A stretch of DNA of 13,091 nucleotides from an uncultured Oscillospiraceae bacterium (GTDB lineage Bacteria > Bacillota_A > Clostridia > Oscillospirales > Oscillospiraceae). A model generated the notes under the pieces. It ran no database searches. It saw only the letters and a program-made list of their open reading frames with translations, and had not been told where the DNA came from. Shown piece by piece: positions 1 through 8,066 of this stretch (its first letter is position 1; each line of letters opens with the position of its first letter). Position numbers and translations under genes: made by a program. The DNA lies in contig CAAGIF010000264.1 of the NCBI GenBank assembly GCA_900769845.1, positions 1 to 13,091 of the forward strand, written 5' to 3'.

Positions 1-844
1 AGGGGAATTTGCCCACCATGATCTGATTGCGGTAGGCTTCTTCCAGGGCGGAGATCAAGAGTCTGGACTTTACAGGTCTGCCGTTGACAAAGAAGGTCTG
101 CATCGCCCGGCTGGGGCGCGCGTCTGTGGGCTTTGTGACAAATCCAGTGAGGGAGTACTGCTCCCAGCGGCTGTCCACCGGAATCATCCGGGCGCATTCC
201 TTGCCGTAAACGCAGTAGGCGGCATCCGCCAGTTTTCCGGTTCCGGGAGTGCTGAGGACTTCTTTTCCGTCCCGGATCAGTCGGAAAGCAACGCTGGGGT
301 GCGCAAGAGCCTGCATCTGAACCGCAGCGGTTACCCGGGAACCCTCATAGGCGTCGGATTTCATAAATTTCATTCGCGCGGGAGTGTTGAAAAACAGATC
401 CCGGACGATGATGGTGGTGCCGTCGGGGCAGCCCACTTCGCTTTCCTCCAGCACCGTACCGGCTTCCAGAAGCAGGCTGGTGCCGGACAGGGCAGAGGGG
501 GTCTTGGTCAACAGGTCAATGCGGCTGACGGAAGCGATGGCAGCCAATGCTTCACCCCGGAAACCGCAGGTAGCAATGGCAGCCAGATCCTCAGCGGTAC
601 GCAGCTTGGAGGTGGCGTGGCGCAGAAATGCGGTGCGGGCATCCTCACTGCTCATGCCGCAGCCGTTATCCGTTACACGCAGGAAAGTCATACCGCCGTT
701 TTTGATCTCCACGGTCACCTTCGATGCGCCGGCATCCACGGCGTTTTCCAGCAGCTCTTTTACCACCGAGGCAGGGCGTTCCACGACCTCGCCGGCGGCG
801 ATCAAATTGGCAATATGGGGGGATAGCTGTATAATCTTGGGCAT
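1..844 (-). CDS. mutL: DNA mismatch repair protein MutL, N-terminal part (3' end beyond window)
   Basis: MutL is the GHKL-type ATPase that couples MutS mismatch recognition to strand incision. The translation begins MPKIIQLSPHIANLIAAGE and carries the GHKL motifs in order: ELLENAVDAGA (about residues 30-40), DNGCGM, GFRGEALAAIASVS, then a DLFFNTPAR segment typical of MutL. About 281 codons are visible, covering the ATPase domain and the start of the transducer domain; the C-terminal dimerisation/endonuclease domain is outside the window. The start is the ATG at 842-844, preceded by AGGTGA, which overlaps the stop codon of the upstream CPBP gene with a 4-nt gap, so translational coupling is likely. 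It is the last visible gene of the miaB-mutS operon. In bacteria lacking MutH, MutL usually carries the nicking activity itself; that cannot be checked here. Confidence 0.97.
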   Translation of the reverse strand, partial: MPKIIQLSPHIANLIAAGEVVERPASVVKELLENAVDAGASKVTVEIKNGGMTFLRVTDNGCGMSSEDARTAFLRHATSKLRTAEDLAAIATCGFRGEALAAIASVSRIDLLTKTPSALSGTSLLLEAGTVLEESEVGCPDGTTIIVRDLFFNTPARMKFMKSDAYEGSRVTAAVQMQALAHPSVAFRLIRDGKEVLSTPGTGKLADAAYCVYGKECARMIPVDSRWEQYSLTGFVTKPTDARPSRAMQTFFVNGRPVKSRLLISALEEAYRNQIMVGKFP

Positions 845-848
845 AGGG

Positions 849-1547
849 TCACCTCATCATGGAGTAAAGGCTCATGGCGTTTACGATCATGTGCATCAAA
901 ATGGGTGTCAGAATGGTACCGGTCTGCCGGTAGCACCAGGCAAGGCAGTATCCGGCGGGCAGATATTGCAGAAAACTTGCCAGAATCTGCTGAGGAGTGA
1001 GAACATCCAGATAGCCAAGCACATGGATGGCGCTGAATGCAGCCATGGATACAAAATAAGCAGCCAGGGCGCTTTTGCTGTAAAGATTCCGGAAGATCAG
1101 CCCCCGATAGATACACTCCTCGGCAACAGGAACCAGCAGCACCACGGCAATTGCCAGCAGGGGTTCTTCCCGGATCATCAGGATTAGGGAAAGATCATTG
1201 ACATTGACATACTGGGGCAGCAGGATAACCGTCAGACGCAGCAGAATGCTGCCAAGGGCGTTGCTTCCCAGGTAACCCAGAAGGGCATACCAAACAACTG
1301 GGAACAGCCTGCGGGAACCCACCCGTAGCGCATCCGACAGATAATTCCGGAAAATCAGCACTGTGCCGGCAAAATTAATGCAGTAATAGACAAAATTCAG
1401 CATTGCCTCCGGGAGGGGAGAATCCAGAAGGGTGTTGACCATGCCAAGGGCCAATGGCATCGCCAGCATGGAAAATGCCAGGAATATCCAGCCGTTCCGG
1501 GTCTCCCGGTGAGTGGGCGCGTTGGAAAAATTGGATTGTTTACTCAT
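849..1547 (-). CDS. CPBP family intramembrane metalloprotease
   Basis: A 232-residue multi-pass membrane protein of the CPBP (CAAX protease and bacteriocin-processing/ABI) family, related to Rce1 glutamate-type intramembrane proteases. All three family motifs are present: EExxxR at residues 143-148 (AEECIYRGLIFR), FxxxH at 171-175 (FSAIH) and HxxxN at 219-223 (HMIVN). Hydrophobic segments lie at about 20-40, 51-67, 86-110, 129-142, 160-180, 187-205 and 210-228. The ATG lies one nucleotide after the mutS stop codon (TGA T ATG) and has only a weak GAAGAAG-like ribosome binding site, so translation is probably coupled to mutS. The stop overlaps the mutL ribosome binding site. Family members process prenylated proteins, peptides or pheromones, or confer bacteriocin self-immunity; the substrate here is unknown. 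Its placement inside a mismatch repair operon does not indicate a role in repair. Confidence 0.93.
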   Translation of the reverse strand: MSKQSNFSNAPTHRETRNGWIFLAFSMLAMPLALGMVNTLLDSPLPEAMLNFVYYCINFAGTVLIFRNYLSDALRVGSRRLFPVVWYALLGYLGSNALGSILLRLTVILLPQYVNVNDLSLILMIREEPLLAIAVVLLVPVAEECIYRGLIFRNLYSKSALAAYFVSMAAFSAIHVLGYLDVLTPQQILASFLQYLPAGYCLAWCYRQTGTILTPILMHMIVNAMSLYSMMR

Positions 1548-1548
1548 A

Positions 1549-4152
1549 TCAGTTCAGCATCTTCTTCAGTTTGTACAGTTCGTTCATGGCTTCAATGGGG
1601 GTCAGAGTTTCCGGAGTCAGATTCTCCAGGGCGGCGCAGATATCCTGTCCCCGAAGATCCAGCATGGACATCTGATCCTCCGGCTCGGTGGCTCTGTGGA
1701 TTACCACTTCGCCTTTTTCGCTTTCCAGCTCCGCCAGGATCTCACGGGCCCGGTTGATAACAGCGTTGGGGATTCCGGCCAATTTGGCAACTTCGATTCC
1801 GTAACTGTCATCCGTGGCGCCGGGAACGATCTTGCGGAGGAAGATCATCTGGTCTCCCCGCTTTTTCACAGCGATGTTGTAGTTTTTTACATTGGGCAGC
1901 TTGCTTTCCATGGTGGAAAGCTCGTGGTAATGGGTGGCAAACAAGGTTTTTGCCCCTAATTTCCTGGGATTTGCGGCATATTCCAGCACCGCTCGGGCAA
2001 TGGACATACCGTCATAGGTGGATGTACCTCTGCCGATTTCATCCAGGATCAGCAGGCTGCGGGAGGTGGCGTACTTGAGAATGTTGGCAACCTCCGCCAT
2101 TTCCACCATAAAGGTGGACTGACCGGAGGCCAGATCATCGCTGGCGCCGATCCGGGTGAATACCCGGTCCACAAGGCCGATCTTTGCGCTTCTGGCAGGG
2201 ACGAAGGATCCCATCTGGGCCATCAGCACGATCAGGGCGACCTGACGCATATAGGTGGATTTACCTGCCATATTGGGGCCGGTGATGATGGCGACGGTGT
2301 TATCCGCAGCCCCCAGACGGGTATCGTTGGGGACAAACAGAGAGTCTTTCAGCATCACTTCCACCACCGGGTGGCGGCCGCTTTCGATGGTGATCTCGTT
2401 GCCCAGGGTGATCTCCGGACGGCAGTAGCCCTGCCGGACAGCAACGGTGGCAAGGCCGCACAGCGCGTCTGCCGCAGCCACCGCGGCGGCGGTCAGCTGC
2501 ACCCGGGAAGCCTGCCGGGCAAGATATTCCCGGAGCTCCGAGAAGATCTGATATTCCAGAGCGGTGAGCCGCTCCTTTGCGGTAAGCACCGTATTTTCCA
2601 GTTCCTTCAGTTCCTGGGTGATGTAACGCTCGCAGTTGGCAAGGGTCTGCTTGCGGATATAGTGGGCAGGCACCTGATCCATAAAGGATTTGGAAACTTC
2701 GATATAGTACCCGAAAACCCGGTTAAAGCCGACTTTTAGTGTACGGATACCGGTCTTTTCTTTCTCGGACGCCTCGATCGCGGCGATGGTACCGCTGCCG
2801 CCTTCCATAATGTCCCGCAGACGGTCGGCATCGGCATTGGCGCCTTTGCGGATAATGCCGCCCTCCCGGACGGTGAGGGGAGGCTCGTCCACAATGGTGG
2901 ATTCAATGCGGTCGGCGCAGTCTGTCAGGGCATCAATGGACTGTTCCAGCTTACGCAGCAGGGGAGAATCGCATTTTTGCAGCTGAGCTTTCACATCCGG
3001 TAGCGCCCGGAAACCCCGGGCAAGTCCCAGAAGATCCCGGCAGTTGACGGTTCCGGTGACGATTCGTGTCATGACCCGCTCCAGATCCGACACATCTTTC
3101 AGCGCTTCTTCCAGTTCACCCCGGATGATGGTGGCATCTACCAGTTCTTCCACAGCCTGGTGGCGGCGGCCGATCTCTGCCACATCCAGCAGGGGCTTTT
3201 CCAGCCAGCTTCGCAGCATCCGTCCACCCATGGCGGTGTGGGTTTTATCCAGCACCCAGAGGAGCGTACCTTTCTTTTCCTTGGAACGCATAGTTTCCGT
3301 CAGCTCTAGATTCCGCCGGGCATCCAGATCCAGTTCCATAAACTTTCCGGAAGAATAGTATTGCAGTTCCCGGATGTGAGCAAGGTCGTTTTTCTGCAGG
3401 GTCAGCAGGGTCTGCAGCAGCGCGCCGCTGGCGGTGACAGCGCAGTCCATGCCCCCAAGCCCCAGTTCTGCAATGGAAATACCAAAGTGGCGCAGCAGAA
3501 CCTGCTCTGCTGCTACGAAGTCAAACTGTCCGGGCTTTTCCTCGTTCACACAGCAGCTTAGGCGGCGGAACAGAGCATCGTCGATGATGTCGCAACGGAC
3601 ATTCTCACCGCCCCGGAGCACCTCGCTGGGGGAGAACCGTCCCAATTCAGAGGCAACGCTCTGGGCATCGGCGCTGACGGTTGCAAAAAACGCGCCGGTG
3701 GACACATCGCAGAAAGCAAGACCGTATTTGCCGGCTTCGCCGTAAATGCAGCCAATGTAATTATTTCGGCTTTCGTCCAGCATACAGCTTTCCGTGACAG
3801 TGCCGGGGGTGACGATCCGGGTGATATCCCGTTCCACAATTCCCTTGGCGGTGGCGGGGTCTTCCATCTGTTCGCAGATGGCAACCTTGTACCCCTTCTG
3901 TACCAACCGGGCAATGTAGGAATCCACGCTGTGATAGGGAACGCCGCACATGGGAGTCTGTTCTTCCTTGGGTTTGCCCCGGTCTCGGGTGGTCAGAGTC
4001 AGATCCAGTTCCCGGGCGGCAGTCTTGGCATCTTCGTCGAACATCTCATAGAAGTCACCCAGCCGGAAAAACAGGATGCAGTCCTGATTGCGCTCCTTGA
4101 TGTCGTAATATTGCCGCTGCATGGGGGTCATTTCATTTACAGGCTTTGCCAT
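1549..4152 (-). CDS. mutS: DNA mismatch repair protein MutS
   Basis: MutS is the mismatch-recognition ATPase that binds mispairs and small loops and recruits MutL. The 867-residue length is normal for bacterial MutS1. The N-terminal mismatch-reading motif Phe-Tyr-Glu is at residues 34-36 within FFRLGDFYEMF, matching the conserved F-x-E that distinguishes MutS1 from MutS2. The connector, lever and clamp regions follow. The ATPase domain has Walker A GPNMAGKST at about 625-633, Walker B LLILDEIGRGTSTYDG with D704-E705, and FATHYHEL further on. A helix-turn-helix dimer segment (SYGIEVAKLAGIPNAVINRA) and a C-terminal tail complete it. The ATG at 4150-4152 has GAGG eight nucleotides upstream within AGAAAGAGG. 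It begins 34 nt after the upstream membrane-protein gene, with no terminator between, so it is inside the miaB operon. Confidence 0.98.
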   Translation of the reverse strand: MAKPVNEMTPMQRQYYDIKERNQDCILFFRLGDFYEMFDEDAKTAARELDLTLTTRDRGKPKEEQTPMCGVPYHSVDSYIARLVQKGYKVAICEQMEDPATAKGIVERDITRIVTPGTVTESCMLDESRNNYIGCIYGEAGKYGLAFCDVSTGAFFATVSADAQSVASELGRFSPSEVLRGGENVRCDIIDDALFRRLSCCVNEEKPGQFDFVAAEQVLLRHFGISIAELGLGGMDCAVTASGALLQTLLTLQKNDLAHIRELQYYSSGKFMELDLDARRNLELTETMRSKEKKGTLLWVLDKTHTAMGGRMLRSWLEKPLLDVAEIGRRHQAVEELVDATIIRGELEEALKDVSDLERVMTRIVTGTVNCRDLLGLARGFRALPDVKAQLQKCDSPLLRKLEQSIDALTDCADRIESTIVDEPPLTVREGGIIRKGANADADRLRDIMEGGSGTIAAIEASEKEKTGIRTLKVGFNRVFGYYIEVSKSFMDQVPAHYIRKQTLANCERYITQELKELENTVLTAKERLTALEYQIFSELREYLARQASRVQLTAAAVAAADALCGLATVAVRQGYCRPEITLGNEITIESGRHPVVEVMLKDSLFVPNDTRLGAADNTVAIITGPNMAGKSTYMRQVALIVLMAQMGSFVPARSAKIGLVDRVFTRIGASDDLASGQSTFMVEMAEVANILKYATSRSLLILDEIGRGTSTYDGMSIARAVLEYAANPRKLGAKTLFATHYHELSTMESKLPNVKNYNIAVKKRGDQMIFLRKIVPGATDDSYGIEVAKLAGIPNAVINRAREILAELESEKGEVVIHRATEPEDQMSMLDLRGQDICAALENLTPETLTPIEAMNELYKLKKMLN

Positions 4153-4186
4153 AGGCTCAACCTCTTTCTGTAATATAGTCTTGGTA

Positions 4187-4843
4187 TTAGAAATTCAATG
4201 TATTCAGCCACCAGAGCAGGTAATCCAGCCCCATGGACATGGCGGGAATCAGCGCAAACATGGCGATTCCGGCGATGACGCTCATAACAGAACCGGATTT
4301 TTCACTGGGCTGGGAAAAACCGTAGGGATCTTTCCATAGGTTAAAAGTGGTCAAAATGAGATAAATAGTCCAGTAGCCGATGGTGGGAAAGGCTGCGTAC
4401 AGCGTCCACTCCGACCCGGCAAGCACCGGTTGCCGCTCCAGCAGAATAAAGCTGACAGCAGAGATCACCGGGCACAGATAATGCAGAATCAGATTTGCCA
4501 GTTTTGGGCTGATGCCGATGAAATCCGCAGCGGTGATGGTGTTGCCGGATTTGTGGCTGGGCAACAGCACCAAAGAAAATACGAACAGGGTGGTGACCAG
4601 CATATAGGTGGAGGTAAAGCGGATGCCCTTCAGCCAGATGGGGGCGGGGTTGCCGCCGATCAGATTCCAAAGGGTGACCGCAACAAAAACCGTGCTGCCG
4701 ATCAGCGCGATCAGATTGGAAAGGTAGGTGTAGTATTTCAAGATCTCCTTTTTGTCGGAGAGTTTGGTCAAAGTGAAGACTTCCAGCCCTACAATCGTGA
4801 GATTCAGAGCCAATGCAAGTATTAGCTTTACAGTTTCGATCAT
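4187..4843 (-). CDS. Pr6Pr-like (FAR-17a/AIG1-like) six-helix membrane protein
   Basis: A 218-residue integral membrane protein with six predicted hydrophobic helices at about 7-27, 39-63, 76-95, 115-135, 146-165 and 187-210. The pattern YYTYLSNLIALIGS, then GIRFTSTYMLVTTLFVFSLVLL, then a helix starting LILHYLCPVIS with a conserved-looking His, then PTIGYWTIYLIL and PYGF, resembles the Pr6Pr family of bacterial membrane proteins, distantly like eukaryotic AIG1/FAR-17a. That assignment is from memory of family patterns and not from a search; the biochemical role is unknown, although eukaryotic relatives hydrolyse FAHFA lipids. The start codon overlaps the miaB stop by four nucleotides (ATGA), and GGAG lies five nucleotides upstream inside the miaB 3' end, so the two are translationally coupled. 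mutS follows 34 nt later. Confidence 0.8.
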   Translation of the reverse strand: MIETVKLILALALNLTIVGLEVFTLTKLSDKKEILKYYTYLSNLIALIGSTVFVAVTLWNLIGGNPAPIWLKGIRFTSTYMLVTTLFVFSLVLLPSHKSGNTITAADFIGISPKLANLILHYLCPVISAVSFILLERQPVLAGSEWTLYAAFPTIGYWTIYLILTTFNLWKDPYGFSQPSEKSGSVMSVIAGIAMFALIPAMSMGLDYLLWWLNTLNF

Positions 4844-6261
4844 GATTTCTCCATTTGTGATTTTAGTTCACCGGTCAAACTCCAGGTGGTGGCGCCGGTG
4901 ACGGTGATAAACTGGTAGGTTCCAATGAGATCGTCGCAGCCGCTTAAACGAACCAGCCGACCGCCCTCTGTCCGGGCAGTGAGCAGCTCCTTGTCCTTTC
5001 CGTCCACCAGACAGCGCAGTGTTTTTCCGATGTATCCTTCATGGACCTGAATGGAGATCTCATTCTGTACAGCGCAGAGTCTGTCAAAACGGCGGTTCTT
5101 TTCCTCCTTGGGCGTGGGATCGTCCATAGCAGCGGCAGGCGTTCCGGTCCGGGGGGAGAAAATGAAGGTGAACAGGGAATCATAATGGACCTGCTGAATC
5201 AGGGAAATTGTCTCCTCAAATTCTTCTTCTGTTTCCCCGGGGAAGCCCACTATCACATCGGAGGTGAGCACCAGTTCCGGCATGAGGGATTTGGCGTAGG
5301 CCACTTTTTCCAGATAAGCTTCCCGGTCATAGTGCCGGTTCATGGCCTTCAGCACCCGGGAGGAACCGGACTGGAAGGGGAGATGGAGCTGCTTGGCAAT
5401 TTTGTCGTATTTTGCCATGGTATCAAAGAGCTTTTTGGAAGCATCCCTGGGATGGCTGGTCATGAATCGGATGAGAAAATCACCCTCCAGTTCGGCGATT
5501 TCTGCCAGCAGATCGGCAAAATCCACTGTTTCATCCAGATCTTTTCCGTAGGAGTTCACATTCTGTCCCAGCAGGGTGATCTCCTTTGCGCCGGCGGCAA
5601 TCACTGCGCGGCACTCTGCCAGAATGTCCTCTTTTTTGCGGCTGCGCTCCCGGCCTCGGACATAGGGGACGATGCAGTAAGTGCAGAAATTGTTGCAGCC
5701 GTACATGATGGATACCCAGGCCTTCAGCTTGGAGTCCCGGATCTGGGGGATTCCTTCGGCAATGGAGCCGGGCTCATCCTCCACATAGAACTGGCGTTTT
5801 TTGCGGCTGAGCACATTCCACAGAATTTCCGGGAACTGCCACAGATGATGGGTGGAGAAAACACCGTCCACATGGGGATAGCTCTTCTTGATCCGGTCGG
5901 AGACCTTGGTCTCGCCTGCCATGCAGCCGCACAGAAAAATCTTCTGCCCCGGGTGGCGGCGTTTGGTGTGGGTCAGCGCGCCCAGATTGCCAAAGACCCG
6001 CTGCTCCGCGTGTTCCCGGATGGCACAGGTGTTCATAATCACCACATCAGCCCCCTCTGCCTGGGAAACCATGGTATAGCCGCTCTGGGCAAGATAACCC
6101 CGGAGCTTTTCGGAATCTGCCTCATTCTGCTGGCAGCCATAGGTTTCTACATAGGCTGTGGGAACGGTGGAAAGCGCATGCCAGTAAGAGGAGATCTTGT
6201 CACAATATGCAAACTGCTGCTGCAGTTGGTTTTCAGAAATAACGGTGGTTTGCCTGCTCAT
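4840..6261 (-). CDS. miaB: tRNA-2-methylthio-N6-dimethylallyladenosine37 synthase MiaB
   Basis: MiaB is a radical-SAM methylthiotransferase that adds the 2-methylthio group to i6A at position 37 of tRNAs reading UNN codons. The 473-residue product has the N-terminal UPF0004 domain with cluster cysteines C43 (TYGCQQNEADSE), C79 (NTCAIREHAEQ) and C113 (FLCGCMAGE). The radical-SAM motif CNNFCTYC has C189, C193 and C196, followed by the MiaB-typical PYVRGRERSR. A C-terminal TRAM domain (about 400-465) completes it. The frame is open back to 6549, but the ATG at 6259-6261 is chosen because AAAGGAG lies eight nucleotides upstream, a consensus promoter lies just beyond that, and the longer N-terminus has no family resemblance. 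It is the first gene of the operon containing the mismatch repair genes and overlaps the next gene by ATGA. Confidence 0.97.
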   Translation of the reverse strand: MSRQTTVISENQLQQQFAYCDKISSYWHALSTVPTAYVETYGCQQNEADSEKLRGYLAQSGYTMVSQAEGADVVIMNTCAIREHAEQRVFGNLGALTHTKRRHPGQKIFLCGCMAGETKVSDRIKKSYPHVDGVFSTHHLWQFPEILWNVLSRKKRQFYVEDEPGSIAEGIPQIRDSKLKAWVSIMYGCNNFCTYCIVPYVRGRERSRKKEDILAECRAVIAAGAKEITLLGQNVNSYGKDLDETVDFADLLAEIAELEGDFLIRFMTSHPRDASKKLFDTMAKYDKIAKQLHLPFQSGSSRVLKAMNRHYDREAYLEKVAYAKSLMPELVLTSDVIVGFPGETEEEFEETISLIQQVHYDSLFTFIFSPRTGTPAAAMDDPTPKEEKNRRFDRLCAVQNEISIQVHEGYIGKTLRCLVDGKDKELLTARTEGGRLVRLSGCDDLIGTYQFITVTGATTWSLTGELKSQMEKS

Positions 6262-6297
6262 GGGGGAAACTCCTTTGATATACTTTCTCAATCTAAA

Positions 6298-6326
6298 ATA
6301 ATAGCATTTTTTGCGGATTTTTTCAA
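6298..6326 (-). promoter_or_regulatory. Sigma-A promoter for the miaB-mutS-mutL operon
   Basis: On the minus strand, TTGAAA (6321-6326) and TATTAT (6298-6303) are separated by exactly 17 nt, and TGC directly before the -10 gives an extended -10. Transcription would start near 6291, about 30 nt before the miaB ATG, leaving room for its AAAGGAG ribosome binding site. The surrounding sequence is strongly A/T-rich. No comparable promoter was seen before mutS or mutL, so this one probably drives the whole five-gene operon. Confidence 0.8.
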
Positions 6327-6374
6327 GGGCAAACCGTTGGAAAATATGACGGTGTAAATAATTTGTTACATTGC

Positions 6375-6403
6375 TTGCAATTCTGCCGGAACCGTGGTAA
6401 ACT
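6375..6403 (+). promoter_or_regulatory. Sigma-A promoter for the PpiC-type gene
   Basis: TTGCAA (6375-6380) and TAAACT (6398-6403) are separated by 17 nt, with TGG immediately before the -10 giving an extended -10. The start point would be near 6410, about 38 nt before the ATG at 6448. It is divergent from the miaB promoter; the two -35 boxes are 48 nt apart. A 13-nt palindrome (CCGAAT G ATTCGG, 6419-6431) lies in the short leader, just before the AAAGAGG ribosome binding site; whether it is an operator is unknown. Confidence 0.72.
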
Positions 6404-6447
6404 GAGCGGGTATGAAAACCGAATGATTCGGAGAAAGAGGATACGCC

Positions 6448-7914
6448 ATGAAATGTAAGTATTGTCAGGCAGAAATGGATGAGGGCGCAGTGATCTGCCC
6501 CGCATGCGGAAAAGAACAGGAACTGCCTGAGGAAGTAAAGGATATACAAACCCAGGAGGAAACCGTTACAGTTGCGGAATCTGCCGAAGAGCCGGTGGCT
6601 GCGGAAACAGAAGAAGCTAAGGAAGAAGCCCCGGTCAAGGCAACTCCCGGCAAGATCGCACTGGCAGTGGCTGCCAGCGCTGTGCTGCTGGCGCTGCTTG
6701 TTGCTCTGATCCTCAGCGGCGGTTCAAAAAACAATGATCCGGTGGAAACATTGCCTCCTACTGCGCCTACGGAAGCGGTGGAGACCGTGCCCGCCACCAT
6801 TCCTCCCGATGGAAACCCCGATGATGCCACCTGCAAGGGAACCTACACCGTGACCGATGAAGCGGCAATCTCCGGCGCGGATACTGTGGTGGCAACCATT
6901 GGCGACATGGAACTGACCAACGGCCTGCTGCAGGTTTACTACTGGGAGGAGGTCGACGGTTTCCTGCAGAATTACGGCAGCTACGGCTACTTCGGTCTGG
7001 ATTACACCCAGCCGTTTGATGTGCAGATCTGTACCGTCGCAGAAACCACCATGACCTGGCAGCAGTATTTTGTGGACCGGGCGGTGAATGCCTGGCGCAG
7101 CTATCAGACTCTGGCGCTGGAAGCCCAGGCCAACGGGATCGAGCTGGATGAGGAAACCAGAAATTATATCGACGGTCTTGCGGATGATATTGCTGAAATG
7201 GCTGCCTCCAGCGGCTATGCCGACAGTAATGCCATGATCGCAGATATGGTGGGCGCAGGTCCCAGTGTGGAGGATTATGTTCGCTATGTGGAGCTGTATC
7301 ACATGGGCTACGCCTATTTGAGCCACCTCTATGACAATGCAAATCCCACCGCAGAAGAGGTGGAGGCTTACTTTGCAGAGCGGGAGAGCGCGTACAGCGA
7401 GTACGGCATCACCAAGGACACCGGCATCTTTGTGGATGTGCGGCACATTCTGATTATGCCCGAGGGCGGCACTGTGGATGAAAGCGGCAATACTGTCTAC
7501 TCCGATGAGGAATGGGCTGCCTGCCAGGCCAAGGCGGAAGATATTCTGGACCAGTGGAAGAAGGGTGAAGCCACGGAGAACAGCTTCGCGCTGCTGGCAA
7601 ATGAGCATTCTACCGACCCCGGCTCCAATACCAACGGCGGTCTGTACACCCAGGTGTACGAGGGTCAGATGGTTCCTGAATTTAACGACTGGTGCTTTGA
7701 TCCCGCCCGGCAGGTTGGAGACCATGGCGTGGTAAAGACCACCTACGGCTGCCATGTGATGTACTTCGTGGGTAGCCAGGAAATATGGTATGTCAACGCC
7801 CAGTACGATCTGATTTCCGATACTGTGAATGCAGCTCTGCCTGCAGCGCTGGAGAAATTCCCCATTGAAGTGGACTTCTCCGCCATCGGCATCGGTTTGG
7901 TGGAATTGGTGTAA
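6448..7914 (+). CDS. Zinc-ribbon, membrane-anchored PpiC/parvulin-type peptidyl-prolyl isomerase
   Basis: A 488-residue protein predicted to be a membrane-anchored foldase. Domains in order: a cytoplasmic zinc ribbon with C3-x2-C6 and C17-x2-C20; an acidic linker (about 22-64); one transmembrane helix at about 69-90; a Pro/Thr-rich spacer; a SurA/PrsA-like helical region (about 145-310, VVATIGDMELTNGLLQVYYW); and a parvulin rotamase domain (about 330-442). The rotamase shows VRHILI with His333, FALLANEHSTDPGS, GGLY, VPEFNDWCF and a closing YGCHVMYFVG. Parvulin foldases such as PrsA catalyse prolyl isomerisation of secreted proteins outside the membrane; this one is tethered by a helix and not by a lipid. 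The start has AAAGAGG seven nucleotides upstream. It is flanked by its own promoter and terminator, so is probably monocistronic. Catalytic activity is inferred from the fold only. Confidence 0.88.
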   Translation: MKCKYCQAEMDEGAVICPACGKEQELPEEVKDIQTQEETVTVAESAEEPVAAETEEAKEEAPVKATPGKIALAVAASAVLLALLVALILSGGSKNNDPVETLPPTAPTEAVETVPATIPPDGNPDDATCKGTYTVTDEAAISGADTVVATIGDMELTNGLLQVYYWEEVDGFLQNYGSYGYFGLDYTQPFDVQICTVAETTMTWQQYFVDRAVNAWRSYQTLALEAQANGIELDEETRNYIDGLADDIAEMAASSGYADSNAMIADMVGAGPSVEDYVRYVELYHMGYAYLSHLYDNANPTAEEVEAYFAERESAYSEYGITKDTGIFVDVRHILIMPEGGTVDESGNTVYSDEEWAACQAKAEDILDQWKKGEATENSFALLANEHSTDPGSNTNGGLYTQVYEGQMVPEFNDWCFDPARQVGDHGVVKTTYGCHVMYFVGSQEIWYVNAQYDLISDTVNAALPAALEKFPIEVDFSAIGIGLVELV

Positions 7915-7922
7915 GAAAACCG

Positions 7923-7956
7923 AATATGCCCCGCTTTCCCGGCGGGGCATATTTTT
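7923..7956 (+). terminator. Rho-independent terminator of the PpiC-type gene
   Basis: A perfect 12-bp stem (AATATGCCCCGC at 7923-7934 pairing with 7942-7953) with a 7-nt loop and a T run to 7956. It begins eight nucleotides after the stop codon of the isomerase gene and isolates it from the next promoter at 7978. Confidence 0.93.
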
Positions 7957-7977
7957 GCCTAAAATCCAAATGAAAAC

Positions 7978-8006
7978 TTGCATATCCCGCCGACGGATGC
8001 TATAAT
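7978..8006 (+). promoter_or_regulatory. Consensus sigma-A promoter for the C39-like gene
   Basis: TTGCAT (7978-7983) and a perfect TATAAT (8001-8006) are separated by exactly 17 nt. The predicted start is near 8013. This leaves an 80-nt leader before the probable start codon at 8093 and makes the upstream ATG at 8021 almost leaderless. Confidence 0.85.
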
Positions 8007-8031
8007 GCATCTGTCGTATTATGTCGAATCT

Positions 8032-8061
8032 GCGGTTCGGGAACGGAACCGCTCCAGGAGG
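8032..8061 (+). promoter_or_regulatory. 5' leader hairpin followed by a strong Shine-Dalgarno
   Basis: GCGGTTC (8032-8038) pairs perfectly with GAACCGC (8046-8052) across a 7-nt loop, about 20 nt into the predicted transcript. Three nucleotides later comes AGGAGG (8056-8061). The hairpin does not cover the ribosome binding site, so it might protect the 5' end or bind a regulator; it does not match a riboswitch class I recognise. Confidence 0.5.
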
Positions 8062-8066
8062 ATGGA

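Noticed and set aside
5041..6357. 438-codon plus-strand ORF opposite miaB
   Set aside because: Antisense shadow of a certain gene, with His/Gly/Gln-rich composition and no recognisable domain.
6262..6549. N-terminal extension of MiaB to an in-frame start at 6549
   Set aside because: It would run through the miaB promoter and the divergent promoter, shows no family resemblance, and the ATG at 6261 has an excellent ribosome binding site.
6414..7925. Exact 11-bp direct repeat GAAAACCGAAT flanking the PpiC-type gene (6414-6424 and 7915-7925)
   Set aside because: By simple counting, several 11-bp repeats are expected by chance in 13 kb, and there are no other signs of a mobile element.
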